Shown piece after piece: positions 1-13,372 of a stretch of DNA of 64,000 bases. The position numbers and the translations under genes were made by a program. Positions within the stretch are counted from its first letter, which is position 1. Every line of letters starts with the position of its first letter. Origin of the DNA: Pipra filicauda (taxonomy: Eukaryota; Chordata; Aves; Passeriformes; Pipridae); the NCBI RefSeq assembly GCF_003945595.2, contig NW_024104329.1:1077115-1141114 (forward strand), written 5' to 3'. A model generated the notes under the pieces. The model saw only the letters and a list, made by a program, of their open reading frames with translations. It ran no database searches and was not told where the DNA came from.

Positions 1-3000
1 ACAAAAAAATGTTTGTGTCCAGATCTTCTGAATGCCCTTCACTGGTATAGCCCAACAAGCTTCAAAACAGATTTTATTATCGTTATTGCCATCTGACAGA
101 TAAAGGCACTGAAGCACAAATAACGAAAGATTACTCAGCAGAGCAGTGAGAAAAATAGCAAAGGAGTCAGTCCCTGTATCCCAGAAGCATTTCTTATTCA
201 TTAGGTCAACACATATTTTGTTGTTCGTCACTTTGTCGTTAGTCTGGATCTGAGAAGGACACGGACTGAGGACAGTTCAACGCTACCTTTATCTTTCTGG
301 CTTGCTAAAGTTGCATTTATGTTTCATATTTCACCCAATGCATCCTGATCATATCCTCCCATGTGACTAGGCTCTGTCCTCTACATTGATACTGAAAAGC
401 TCCACAGTAGATAAACAATTCTTAGTTTTTAGTATTTTTCATGTAACACAGGAACCGCTTCCACCACAGGATGCTCAATTCACATTAATCCACACACAGA
501 ACTTGAATATCCCTCTTGATTTGGCTTAGACTCCCAGAAATGGAAGGAGAAGGAGGGGAATTCACATAGCTACGTTTCTGGTGACTAGCTGGAATTACCA
601 GCAGGAAATGCTTTCACGTGTAGAGAGTAACAGAAAATAGCCCAAGTAAACACTACCACTGCGACAAGCAAGAGGCATTTTTACATACCTGTAATCTTAT
701 CTTTTAATTGCATTGAAAGCTGAAGGTTGCAGTGATTGCAATAAAGATCATCTTGTTAACAGTTCATGTACCCACTGCATCCTCCCTGATTAAACAATGT
801 AAATCAAGGGAAATGTATGACTTCTGGAAATAGATGCTGAGCTACATATTGGTTTAAAGAGTCACATAGAATTCAAGCCCAAAAAGGCAAATGAATATGG
901 TGCTATTTCTGACTTCTGTCTTTAAGGAAGGAAGCAAATTTTCCAGGAAAGAGCAAAATACTGTGCATCTCCTGCTTATGATAAGAGTTTGCTGGTGTTA
1001 ACACTCGGTGCACAGCTAATTCCATTTAAAAAGCCAAGCAGAGTCCTAGGATCTGCACAAATGTATGTTCCAAAGTATAATGCATCTGGCTACATTTTAG
1101 AGCCACTATTGATCTAAAAATCCATGTAACTCGCAGTGTGCTTTGCTCCAGTGTTACCCTCGCAACAGACATTTCTGTGTGTGGCATGAAGAGAGGGTTT
1201 GCTGCCATTCGCCCCCAGCCAGTGCTCCCACAGGGGACAAATCTTACTGGGAAGGTGCTGCAGCCAGACAACATGCTCCCCCATTCCTTGGTAAGGACAA
1301 ATCAAATGTTTTCAAACTCATCAGAAACAGTTTGCTTTCTCTTAAGTAATTTGCTAAAGGCACTACATTGATAGTCCAGACTTCGACTTAACAGTGTCCT
1401 GAGGCAGTTGCCCCAGACCAGCAGCACTAAGAGACACCAGCTAACAAGAAATTATTGATCCTACCACCTAACTCAGCACTGCAGTGCCACTTGCACAAAG
1501 TCCTGCTATCCCTCTATGTGTAAACGCATACAAGCACCGGCAACCATGGAAGGAAGCTCCTACTCAACAATCCATCTGTTAACTTGCCTACAACCTGGTT
1601 TATCAAAATTCCTGTCAGTAGAGGAAGCTACATCCAGTTTGATATAGCCACTGGCATACCTGCAAAACCTGCCATACACAAAGCTTGATTATATTGGAGC
1701 AGTTCATGAAGTGAACACCTGATTTTCTATAACCAGCTAGAAGCTACTAAAATAATTTCACATCCTTGAAGACACATCAAATCCAACAACTGATCTGCAG
1801 TGGCTTCAAAGCAGCTGAAGTAAAAGACTCTGTATTTCAATTTAAGCTGCCTAAGCCCATGCATTTCCACCTCTGGCCACACAGCCTTTACTTTGAACTG
1901 CACAAACAGATTAAGGTCATTGTCAAAACAACAGGACAATGTCACTGGACAAGCTGAACAGCAACAGCAAGTAAGCAGTGGCTGCATGGCAGAGCAGACA
2001 GCAGCGAGTTACTAAAGGAAAAAGAAAACTGTCTTTCACAAGGGTGAAAATGCCTGGGTTTTCAATGCTAAGAACCCCTGTGGTCTGGGATGTTTTAGGC
2101 AGACGTTAACCAAATGGCCAGCGTTAAAACTACCTCGTGTCTGCTGCAGTGAAACAAAACAGCACACTGCACAGGCCAGCCAGCACAGCTCTGAGAGGTC
2201 ACCATTATATTAAAACATGCCAAATAGAGCCAATGCCTTATAAAAGAAATCTGGCTGGGTTTATGCATTTGGTTTTGCGCCAAATTAGAAAATTATTGGC
2301 CAGAGCAGATTATAACGAGGAGAATTGCAACTGCTTATGATCCTTGTTCTGTGCTTGGGTTAGTGTCTCCTACATGATATTTTTGAGTAAAAATCCTGGC
2401 CCCTGTGCATCTGAGGATTCTTCTGCCACCAGCCACAAACTGGTACAGAAAAACACAACAGCAACAAAATAAACCCCACTATTAGGCTACCAAAGCATTA
2501 AGAAGTACAGAAGCACGATCTGCTTTGACACAGATCAATTAGCAATTTCATGCCTTCTTTAAGCCTGGTATTTGTATATAAATAAAGTGTTCATGAACAC
2601 GATGCCTTTCCAAAGTTCAGCAACAGCAAGACTTTGGAGTGCACAGAGAGATTTCCACCCAGGCTTGAGCATCAGAAAGATGAAGCCAGCAGCTGTGATG
2701 CTATAAACCTCTTTCCTTGTTGAACCCTGCTGCTGTCGATCATGCCTCATGCAGCCATCATAACCACTCCACATTCCTTCCCATCCACTTTTATCCCTTC
2801 ATTTGCTGCTTTATACCTACAGCAGAGGGTGAGGGAAGAGTGACTTCTTCATAGCATCAAACCAACTAACTCATATATTAAATTGAAACACTGGAGAAAA
2901 CATGGCTTTCAGAAGCTCTCTTAAGATGGCCAATAAACAAAAATATGTGTTTTCTTCTACACTTATTGCTTAGTAAATCCCAAATACATTAGTACTATGG

Positions 3001-6000
3001 TAAATTGGCCTTGCATCAAATGACGAATCCAGTGATTTCACAGCTAGACACTTTGGCTAAAGAGTACAAATGCTTTGGGTGGATATACCCACACATGTGT
3101 GCATCGACTGTTATATTTGCTACAGAACATAGACAAGAAGGTAATTCAAGAAGTAACAGAGACATCAGGTCTGATCTGTCACAGGAAAATTAAAGAATCT
3201 GGTGGATGGAATGCTTGCAAGTATGTGCAGGAATCCTCACATCGTAAAGTGAGTAAAGAGATCTTTGTAGCTATATTACTGAGTGAAATCCACAGACACC
3301 TCAGTCCTCAGATACAATAAAGTCTTAATACCTGTGTAGGGCACAGTAATACACTTTCTTACATATTATACAATATGGCAGAATCTGGACTGAAGGTTAA
3401 TTAGCCAAGATCCTGTGAACACAAGTTTTATTTGTGACTTGGTTCTCAACCAATTATGCCCTCTGGATTAGTACTCACACTCAAACAAAAAGTCATTAGC
3501 AATAGCTAACAAGGTGGTAAAAAAAGAGAAGACAAAAATCAAAACAGGAAAGATATATCCTGTTTTTCAACAGAGAAAATAGGCAAATTTGACAAATGAA
3601 CATTACTCTGAAGCAATGATGTATGTATTTCTTTTGGGGGAGGTCAGGGGTTGGGAGGGATGGGTCCAGACTGGCAAGACTACCTGAAGTGTCCAGGAAA
3701 TTCAGTAAACCACAGAGAATGAGAGTACAAACAAGTTTCCTAGTCTGCAGAGCTGGTGATGGGAGCGTGGAGGAAAAGGGAACAAACATGCTGTTGTTGG
3801 AGAGAGATGAAAGGCAGCAGCTTAGTTTGCAGGTAAAGAGCACGGAGGGGGACCATACAAGTTGTGAACAGGCCTGTAAGGGACAGAGGGAGATTCTGAT
3901 GGAAGATTTCAGTTCTCTCTGCAGAAAGACAAACACAAAAATACTTGTACCAAAGAACCACACTCAAAAGGCTGATACCAAATTAGCTTAGCACATGGCT
4001 CTGTTAATTCTGCCCAAGTATTTTCTGTTTGATGACAGACTGAATTGCTGCTCACTGAACCAAGATTATCTCTCCCATGCATTAACTAGCCTGGCAATCA
4101 GAAGGGAACCTGGCAAACTTGACTGAGAACAAGGACAAAGTAATCTCTCTGAGACCTGCTGCCAAGCAACAGAGCTGCCTGCCTGCCAGCAGCAGCACTT
4201 ACACCGGGGACATGGTACAGGAGCTGCTCTCTCTTCCCTGCAGGTAAGCATGTGTCACCTCAGGGCAGCCCATCTGCTAATTTCACCACTTGATGGACAC
4301 AGAGGAGGATGCAGGAGGGGCACAGCAGGAGTCAAGGAAAAAGCCTTTTGGCTTTTCTCTGCCATCAGCACCCAGTGATGCACTCCCAAGTGCTGGTAAC
4401 TTCAAGATACAAGGCACCGGGTGGTCTTATGCTCTCCCTACCCTGCTACTCCAAGCAGCCATCCCATGTTGTAAATAAGACAGCACTAAGTTCCCAAGGA
4501 AACCACAGTTCCTTGGTACTGCTGACTATGATTTTCCAGTTCATGCAAAGAGAGCAGACCAAGTTAGGTCAGACTCTGTAAGAGACCTGATGAAGCACAA
4601 CCAATTACCAGAATTGCTCCCAGGACTCCTGAAGAGCTGACAGTACAAAGGTTTGGCCATTATGCTCCAGGCTCACAACTAATCATGTCATAAGATTTCA
4701 TTGCTGTCCACCACCTCCCAAAAGTGGTTTATTCAAATACTGTTGTGTTATCTTCTAGTGGTGTTTTCCTTTGGGGCTGCGCTGTGAGTCCCAGGAAAAC
4801 ATCTGGAGAGAGTGTGGTAGAGTAAAAAGCCAGACAGTTGCAAGCACATAATAAACCACAGGTGAAGTTTCACACAGCAGCTCATTGATACCTGCTCTGT
4901 GGGCTTTGATGTTAGAACAACTCACTAGAGCTTTTCAGAGTCCTCACACCCAACCTGCCACAGGCTAAGGCCCAAACTGTTCCTCAGTACTTAAAAAACT
5001 TGCTGCTTCCCAGACATGACACCTTACTAGCAAATAAATTTCTTTCCAGACTGGGTTATATATTCAAGGATATTGTGCTAAAGAGCAGAAAGTTTTCTTC
5101 CAACAGTCATAACATTTTTAGTTTCTTTCCCACTTGTATTTCCACAGTCTTTGGCTGCTGCTTCAGCTTGTGGAGAAAAGGGAATCATGCACATGCTTCC
5201 CTCAATCAGGTGGTCTAGGGCAGCCCCCCAGCTCAAAGTTGATACCTCAAATACATATATAATCCTCTTCATGGTAGTTGTGTTACAGAGCTCCTCAACA
5301 CTGGGTTTGCATGCAAAACCAACTTGCTTTATATATCCTCCCCTCTGGCATACCCCATTGCCAAGTCTTAAAAAGGGAGTATTTTTTTACAGCCACCCAC
5401 AGTAGCCTACCCCAGAAGCCTAAGTTGAGAGTTTTGCAAAAGATTGTTTTTAGCTCGGAAATTATACTGAATTTTAAGTTGTAGTTTTAAGCGGTTGCAG
5501 AACATTTTATCAGCTGCTTTCTGCCCCTACCTTCATTCCCCATTTCTCCCTTCCCATTTCCACTTGTCTCAGTCCACTGGGGTGTTTTGGACTCTTTGCC
5601 AATAGCTCAGATAGAGGAGTCAAATCAAGTTTTAATCAAGCATTCAAATCACTGCTGGTGGGCTCATTCGACAGCTTCCATAACCAAGCCCTCTTGTGAC
5701 AAAAGCCACCGACGCATGAAACTCACATATGCTGTGCCAAAGCTGAAGTACTAATGCAACAATATCACCAGGGACTCTCCACATAAGACTACTAACTACA
5801 CTGTGTAGATAAACTTAGTATTCATAACGCTAATTCACCACAAGAGACACTAATTTGGGGAAGAAGAGGGGGGTGGTACAGAAAATTTCCCAGAAGCCCA
5901 AGGTTGGTGCCTCTTTTCCATATGCATGAGCAAATCACTGGACTGATTCCTGGAATCACAGTCCTCTCCTTGAGCTATGGGAGTAGCTCTCCTTGGCATA

Positions 6001-6710
6001 GCTGTCCTGCAAAGTACTCTCCTTTCAGTTATTCTCTGGATCTTCAGCCAAGTGATGTCACCTCCTGCAGTTAGCCAAGGGGTACAAAAGCTAAAGGTGA
6101 ACAAGAGGCAGCAACTGCGCTCAACAACTTGGATGAATAAGCAGTTTGGTTCGGAGCCCTGACAGCACAGTAATCCCAGAGCAAAATTCATTTTTCTGAA
6201 GGCCCAAATCTTTCTGCTAAGCATGAAGAAAGTTGTTCTCGTGTGACAAAAATCTGAAAAGCAGTTCCATGTGGAAACTGTCACACAAAAACTTATTCTC
6301 AGTTTCAGGCAAAAGCCTGACTGCTTCTGTGTGCTCATGCAACATAGATTCCTAGAACTACAGCAGGGTTTACTAACAGTCTATCTAGTCCAACCTTGAC
6401 ATTGGGGATGTCTTCCCCACTTTGGGAAAGTTGGTATACAACAGCATTTCTAAGCACTTAATTTTCCAAAGTACTGAGCACTGACATAATCACCGTCTCT
6501 CTTTGACTTCCACAAAAATTTTACTGCTAACCTCAATGCAAAGGGAGTTTGAACAACAGCAGGTACTTTTAAAAATTCCACCTGGAGAGATTTGTTACAG
6601 AAATATGAAGACGCAAAAATGCAGTCTGAACTGAAATATTTAGGTACAAGCACCAGAAGAAACAGGACAAAGGGTTAAAAATAGGACTATTGCTAATGAA
6701 GACCACACCA
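1..6710. other. No gene seen; AT-rich unique sequence
   Basis: I find no recognisable coding region, RNA or clear repeat here. The longest frame (162 codons, minus, 5850-6338) has no recognisable motif, start context or splice signals and looks like chance. A 60-bp stretch at 6345-6410 faintly resembles a CR1 terminus but is too weak to call. Confidence 0.7.
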
Positions 6711-6770
6711 AGGTTGTAGAAGTGTCACACTCACACACTAAGGTTGTGGCAGTGCCACATCAACCACTCA
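6711..6770. repeat. Imperfect 30-bp tandem duplication
   Basis: Copy 1 (6711-6740) starts AGGTTGTAGAAGTGTCACAC and copy 2 (6741-6770) starts AGGTTGTGGCAGTGCCACAT. They are head to tail with scattered substitutions. No function is evident. Confidence 0.8.
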
Positions 6771-8664
6771 CATCTTCCTTATCCCACAAGGAAAACAGGT
6801 AATGGGTGATAACCTGGCCTATGATTTACAGAAGATGAGGTAAGGAAGGCTCTGCAGGAAAGCACCACTCTGCAACTGCTGCTGAATCCTAAAGGGCACA
6901 AAAGATCTGTCGAAAAACATGCTTGTTACATCAGATTACATCAGGAGGAACGCCAGAAACTTAATATCTGGCACCCTTTGCCTCTATGTCACACACAACT
7001 GATCCTTGCCAGACACCCTGGACATACACCTCCTAGAGCTTGTGGACATGGGCATGTCTGTTAAAGCATGCAGATGAATGAAATCTATGAGAGAATCAGC
7101 ATCAGCAGGCAAAATCAACTTACTTAAAGGTTTTTTTTTTAAATAAATACTACTTTCCCCTTCTGTAAGATCTCCCACTGAATTTTTTTATGCTGATTTC
7201 CCTACACACCCACAATTTTTGTGATACTCAGCCCTTAACTCCAGCAGCAGATGAGCCCATTTAAGTTTCCTTCTGTTTGTTCACTCTGTATTTAGAGCAC
7301 CTCACCAGTATCAGAGTTGCTCAGACCACAGACTCTCTGTAGGTTATCTTGTGAGAGACTTCTCCATTAAAAGCTACTGTAACACTTTGTGTGAATCCCT
7401 GGTTTTTTACAGTTCAGGTAGTAAGGACTGAACATTCAGTCAAAGGAGGTTAACAGGAGAGACTAGGTATAATAATTGACTAAAACTATATTAACATCCT
7501 CATATTATCATCCTGGTTGAAACTTTAATAAAAAGATTTTCTCCACTTACAGGAAAAGGACAATGCTTCCAAAGCTAATGGTACTTTCAGGCATCTTAAA
7601 GTAAATTTTCCATTTTATAGGAGTATTCTGGTGCCAACATGCCTCTCTTGTTCTTCATTTATGATAAAACAGAAATTACAGTTGGACAGTTAATGAGCCA
7701 CTTATATATGCCACAAAAAGGAGAGATGCTGCAGTACCAAACTTTTTAGTATCTGAGTCTGTTGAAGAAAATAGCTTTATAATTCATACATATTAAAAAA
7801 AAAAACTACACTAAAAGTTAAACCAGACATTGAAATTCCTATCTGCAATAGGCTGTCTGTAAGATATAAGGCATCTCCCAGCCTCCACTAACACTGAGCA
7901 AAAGAATTGTATCCAGCTTGTGTTGGAATGATACATTTCCTCCTCCCACTTTCTTTTCCTGACAAGATTAGTTTCCCTAGGATGAAGGGGAAAGAGAAGC
8001 ATGTGGCAGTGATGCATACAGTCCTGGTTCTGTGATAAGCAGAGACTGCAAACCCACCACAGTGAATCCTGCCAAACATACGCTCTCGTGAACTAGATTA
8101 TGGGACTATCTGTTGGTTGAGTTGTTTATTTAAATTATACCAGGGAACTGAATTTACATCTCCTAACCCTATTTTGCTTCCTTGCATTTCAAATTGCTTA
8201 TGTTACATTATTTGGCCATTAGATTCCATTTAGAAGGAAAAGAAAGCTCCCCAAACTCTGTCAGTATTCACATGCAATTTAATGTAGGAAAAAAATGAAA
8301 CTCAATGAGAATCTCAGCAATAATTTGTAACATATATAACACTTGAAAGGATTAACTTCTTTAAAGGTCAGATTCTACCAGTGGATGGATAAAACCTGTC
8401 CTACCTTGTGGATGAACTTACCATTAAGAATGCTGTTACTTGCCTTAATGAGATACCCCTAACATTTGATACTCAGTGAAAAGACAAGAAGACGTTGATC
8501 CTTTTTGAGTTCAATCTAGTCATTAACAAAACTTGGGGGCAGAATGGTATAGACGTGTGCAAACAAAGGCTACTCAACACAAGACCAACATCTGTAGGTT
8601 TAAGTGACCTTCATAAACAATGCCCCACTTTCAGCAAACGGTGATTAGTCACTTCTTGGTCCTC

Positions 8665-8668
<4 letters not shown>
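6771..8668. other. No gene seen; AT-rich unique sequence
   Basis: Only scattered short frames and A/T runs are visible. No repeat family or conserved domain is recognised. Confidence 0.7.

Positions 8669-8753
<85 letters not shown>
8669..8753 (+). repeat. Poly(A) tract of 85 A
   Basis: An uninterrupted run of 85 adenines lies between CCTCTGTT and GGTGCTCTCT. No retrocopy with target duplication is recognisable upstream. GTCCTCT occurs just before the run (8661) and about 20 bp after it, but not directly adjacent. The perfect homogeneity points to a recent expansion, a young insertion tail or an assembly effect. Confidence 0.95.
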
Positions 8754-8755
<2 letters not shown>

Positions 8756-11700
8756 TGCTCTCTCACTTATGTCCTCTATGGAAAAAATTTCAAATTTGGA
8801 CTCCTGGGTCCAAAACCCCAGTTATAGGCCATTTCAGGAAACAAAACTTCCTCCTGATAAAACAACAAAGACTACTAACCACCTCATACTATTTAAAAGC
8901 CCAAAGCACAAAGAAATGAGGAAGTCAAGGTTTATTCAATAGGGAATTCTGTGCAAACGCAGTCAGAACTTGGCCATGAAAAGGAGAATACAACTTTTCT
9001 AAAATATTGAACAAATTAGAATTCAAATCTTTATTTCATAAATTCAAGTTATTGTGTTGATAGCCCTTTCACTTTAGGGCATGAAAAGAAAAATCAATAA
9101 ACTGAACAATTTCCATAGATATTACCCAGACTTACCAATTTCAAATAGGACCAGGAAAGGTTATACAAAGGACAAAGAAAAGAACATTGCACTGGCATTA
9201 CTGCAGAATTTAGAAGAAGTTCGGTTATGAACAGCAACTAAACTGGGTTATAGAATTTAAATCTGGTGCCCTGAGACTAAGTTGTTTCCAAATTCAGCTA
9301 TGGACTTGCACAGAGAATATGGCAGAATTGCAAGGTGATACTGTTTACATATTTTCTGTGAAGCCCAATGTAATTATCCTGTGGTTTACTAATACCATCA
9401 TACTGCAAGTCCGGGGGTCTTACTTGTATTACTGTATACATGCCTGAACTTTTTGCCCCATGAATGCTTTTGAGATTTCACCATTCCATGGTCATTTTTG
9501 TCCTGCTATTCAGTTTACATTGTCCTCTGCTTGGCATCCTCTAAACAACCTAGCACTGCTATTCTGCCACCACGTGTGATAACTCACGCTCAGCTTCTCA
9601 GATGTTTCACAGCTGTCTTTTTCTGTGTGTAAAAGTGTTGATGTGAGGAAAAAAGGACCACAGCTGTCCTTCCCATAAAACACAGATGCTTCTTAGGTGG
9701 GTGGCTCCATGGAGAAAGGGAAGGATACAGCCTCCCAGCTCCTAAAGTTGCATCCACCTTAGCATTAGGATTGATCCTAGTTTTGAGCATTGTATACTTC
9801 TAACCAAAGGGACTGTTTGTATATGTGCACACCTCCATTCATACATGCATGCTCATTCTTCATTTCCATGCCTGCTGAGCACATCTACCGCTAGCAACTT
9901 CTTGTCATTAATTCTATCACTGTCTGTTTTGTACAATTTTCTATTCCCGTAGATTAGCTCTCTGCTAATGTTTCTATCCTCTTTTGTCATAGAGCATCCT
10001 TTCTTAGTCATTTGTCATTTTAGCACTAGGACATGTGCTCCTGGAGTTTGTTTACTACAGCTCCAGGCTCCCCCCTCCCAAACCTGGCTCCTTCCTACCC
10101 AGCTACACATACATAAACTCACGATTTCCACTGGTCTCCAGACTAGGTCTGTCAACATGGGGCAAAAGTTCAAACAGGCAAAATCTCAGCAAATCTTGCT
10201 GCTTACTGGTTAGTAGGCACCAGCAGCTGCAGGTAGTAAAGCCAAAAACTTGGTGGGGTAGGCGGGTAAAGGTTCCCAGTACAATCTGTGAAGCAGCGTG
10301 TGCTGCTTTTAAAGCTGCCTGCCAAGAGAAGAGTGCAAATGTCCAGCCTCTGCTCATGACATGACTAAATTGGCAGCATTTCAACTGGAAAAAATCCCTG
10401 TTCACTTCTCAACCCTGTTCTTCCTGAAAGTGTATTCCAAATCACCTACCAGATGGCCCCTTTTCATGCTGAACTTGTGCTCCCATCTCCTGCTATGACA
10501 AGGTGTCCCACATTTGCTCCCCATCACAAGCTGTGGAGAGGACACCCTTGTTTTCTTACACTTAATCTTCAACAAAGTGGAACTGAAAAGTCCACCTTTC
10601 CAGCTTGTTTGTCAGCATAGCCTCTTCTTCCTCCCACAGAGAACACAGTTCTTTACACCACCTCCCACAGCAATAAAAAAGAAAGGTTTTAGCATTTCTC
10701 AGCAATCACATTAACTTTGATGAATTGTCTGGCAGTGGCACCTGCTGCTAAGGATACAGATGTACAGGATGAACTAAAAGGCATTTCTCCATGAACCAGA
10801 TGATATTGCTGCAGACATGTCACTGTACAAATATGTATTTTTCCTCTCATTTGACCAATGATTTTAGCTTTGGCAAAGGCATCAATAAAATAGCTTTGAG
10901 GAACAAACAGCTTCAAATAAACTTTGCAGAAATCCTAGTAGTAAAACAGAGTACATAAGGAAGAATTTCCTTATGTTTCACTGAGAGAAGCTGTTCTTCA
11001 TTTTGAGTGGAAATTCGCTGTATTTAAAACATCATTAAATACAGCTCCGGGAATAAGGAAAACAAACAACCTGACATGTAATTCATAATAACAACTTGAG
11101 TATCATTACAACTGCATTCTGCTCTGTGGCTACCAATATTTTCTAATGGAAACACATACACATTCATATTATCAGTTCATTATCAGGAAGGCAAGTTCTT
11201 CTGCAGGGAAATTTCATTTCAGCAAAGCAGATCAAAAGTTCAGATGGAATGAATTAGTGTGCACCAAGTACGACATTCTGCAGAAAAATCTCCCATTCTA
11301 TTTAGGACTTTAAAATAACTACAGTAGAATAGCCATTAGAATATTTATTATAAGGTATATTCAATATATAATGCAAACCCTGAGAGCATATTTGTCACTT
11401 CCACAACAACTATCAAGGGATTGTTGTTATTAACTGTCAGGGTGATTTTTTTCTTTTTATGATGGACACATGAGAACAACATAAAAGGTTAGTTATTCAG
11501 TTCCTCAGCTGACTTCTTTGGTTGTTCATAAAACACAAAACAACTGCAAAGCTGCTATCAAAACAAATCAGTAATTTTTCAGCATCTGGCATTTTCTGTC
11601 GCAGACAGCACCATTCTGGTATGGATGGTTCAAAATGGATACAGGGGTTGCTGAGGGCAGGGATAAGGCAAGGAAACCAGGTCAGGTACAGGAGGTTGTG

Positions 11701-12906
11701 CTGTTCAGGTGTGTTGAGTCAATTAGTCTATGATGAGATCCCATTACAGTTACTAAGTCCAAAGGCATTAATTTAAATTAGCTTGCAGTCTGCTCTAAGT
11801 TCTGCAAAGGATAAAAGTTTCTCTGTGCAACACCATTTCTGGCTATAGTTACACCAACTAAGGCCTTCCTTTCCAAGACCTTTGCAGAATGTACACTAGG
11901 ACTGGACTTCTATATGGCTCATAAAAACATTTGTGGTTATTTTAATTGAGATTTAAAATTTATTCCTAAAATATGAAAGAAACCAATCACTACACGAGGG
12001 GCTTCTATTCTATTAGCCAATGTCCAGATTTGTTGGGTCAATGCTTTGGTAATTTTTTTGTCATGCCTACAAAGTACAGTCCTTTTGAAAATAACACACA
12101 TTTTAATTCAGAAGACTTAGAAAATTATTTGGGATGCAACTGCAGTGAAATTTGCTTAAGAAATGTTCAAGTGATCCTTTCTTTTTTCAACTTTAATTTG
12201 AGGAATCTTTTTTCAGGGTCTCTAGGTTATGGGTATCTACATGAAATGCTTGGGATGCTTTTGCTTTGTCTTTGACATTAGAAAAACAGAACAGAGGATT
12301 ATGACAATACCTAGGCATTAACAATGTTTTGAGGATTTGGTAAGTATACCATTTTTTGACTTGAAATAATGATTTCCAACGAGTACTCTAGGCCAAGTAC
12401 AACTGCCCAAAATGGAGCCAACCCTCAAAGGACTTTTACCTCCTATAGCTTTGTTCCAGATTTGTAAAGGTATTCTAGCCTCCTAATAAAAGCGTTAGGT
12501 ACCACACCACCTTTTCAAATCTCAACACCAGTCTTTTGCACATTGATCAAGGCATTGTGCTCTAAAACTAGAAGACACTCTTCCATATTAGTGTATGCCT
12601 CATTGTGCACAAAATTGCTTGGATTTTGTTGGTCTAAGTACTTCTCATGAGGACATTATTCTGCCTGATTTTCATTTTGCTATCAATCTGCACACCGTCT
12701 GCCAGCAATACTCCCTCTAGCAATGTGCTCCAGTAGGTTGACCCATCAGACCCTGTTCTGTAACAAGCTGAACATGACCAGAGGTGCTTAGCACTTGTTA
12801 TAGCCTTTCCTGGCCTTGTGCTCTTTTATCAGACAGTCTCCGCCATAGTACTCAATCCTCTTCAGTCAACACTTTGGACTGTTTGCCTCATGGGTAAAAT
12901 TCATAG
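8754..12906. other. No gene seen; possible very old repeat near 12.4 kb
   Basis: Mostly AT-rich unique sequence. Around 12400-12560, phrases such as TTGTAAAGGTATTCTAGCCTCC and GCGTTAGGTACC resemble an old amniote interspersed repeat seen in birds and turtles, but I cannot name the family or define its ends. Confidence 0.5.
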
Positions 12907-13237
12907 CTTACTCCTGTCAACATACAACGTCTCAGCCTTCGCCGTATTGATCACCATAACTGGTCTACTCTGGCCTCCAATCGGGAGGTCTGGAGACACA
13001 CCATCTATAACGCTGCTGATGCCTTTGAGAAAGCACACAGGATCACCCTTGAGGAGAAAAGACAATGCAGAAAGAATCGTGTCTTGCAGAATATACCATC
13101 TAAAGAGTCTTTCTGCTGTGCCTTTTGCAACCGGTCATGCCTATCTCATATTGGCCTTTTTAGCCACCAACGCGCTTGTAACAAACGTGGGTAGAGCCCT
13201 TCCCAAATCTTCGTTCGCGAAGCCCAGCCATGATGAG
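12907..13237 (+). mobile_element. RTE-like non-LTR retrotransposon, 3' end of ORF2 plus 3' UTR
   Basis: An open frame runs from just after an in-frame TAG (12904-12906) to the TAG at 13192-13194. Its first part has the pattern WSTLASNREVWR, like the 'DRxxWR' block near the C-terminus of RTE-type ORF2 proteins. A basic stretch follows (EEKRQCRKNR), then a CCHC zinc-finger-like motif C-x2-C-x12-H-x3-C with the core SHIGLFSHQRAC. About 15 bases after the stop lies a perfect hairpin: CTTCG (13209-13213), a TTCG loop and CGAAG (13218-13222). Recognisable sequence stops at a short ATGATGAG at about 13237. The copy is 5' truncated, with no reverse transcriptase or endonuclease visible, and has an in-frame stop upstream. 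Placement in the RTE clade, possibly the bird AviRTE group, is inferred from motif resemblance. Another LINE clade with a C-terminal CCHC finger is possible. Confidence 0.6.
13209..13222 (+). other. UUCG-tetraloop hairpin in LINE 3' UTR
   Basis: A perfect 5-bp stem (CTTCG/CGAAG) closes a TTCG loop. UUCG is a known exceptionally stable RNA tetraloop. Its position just after the ORF2 stop suggests a structure in the element's RNA, perhaps recognised by its own reverse transcriptase; that role is inferred. Confidence 0.6.
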
Positions 13238-13372
13238 AGGACAGCTTATAGGCAGAGAAGCACCAAGAGCCTGCCACTTGCATGCCACCTCCTGGCATAT
13301 CAATCCCATAGAGGCGTGTCCTCATAACACATAATCCTAATAGAATGGCAGCACACTAGCTACAAAAATTAG

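Noticed and set aside
5850..6338. 162-codon minus-strand open frame, among the longest in the window
   Set aside because: No recognisable domain, biased composition or splice context. Such a length is expected by chance in 64 kb of six-frame translation.
6345..6410. Possible decayed CR1 3' terminus (CTATCTAGTCCAACC)
   Set aside because: Only one short phrase matches and no CR1 body follows.
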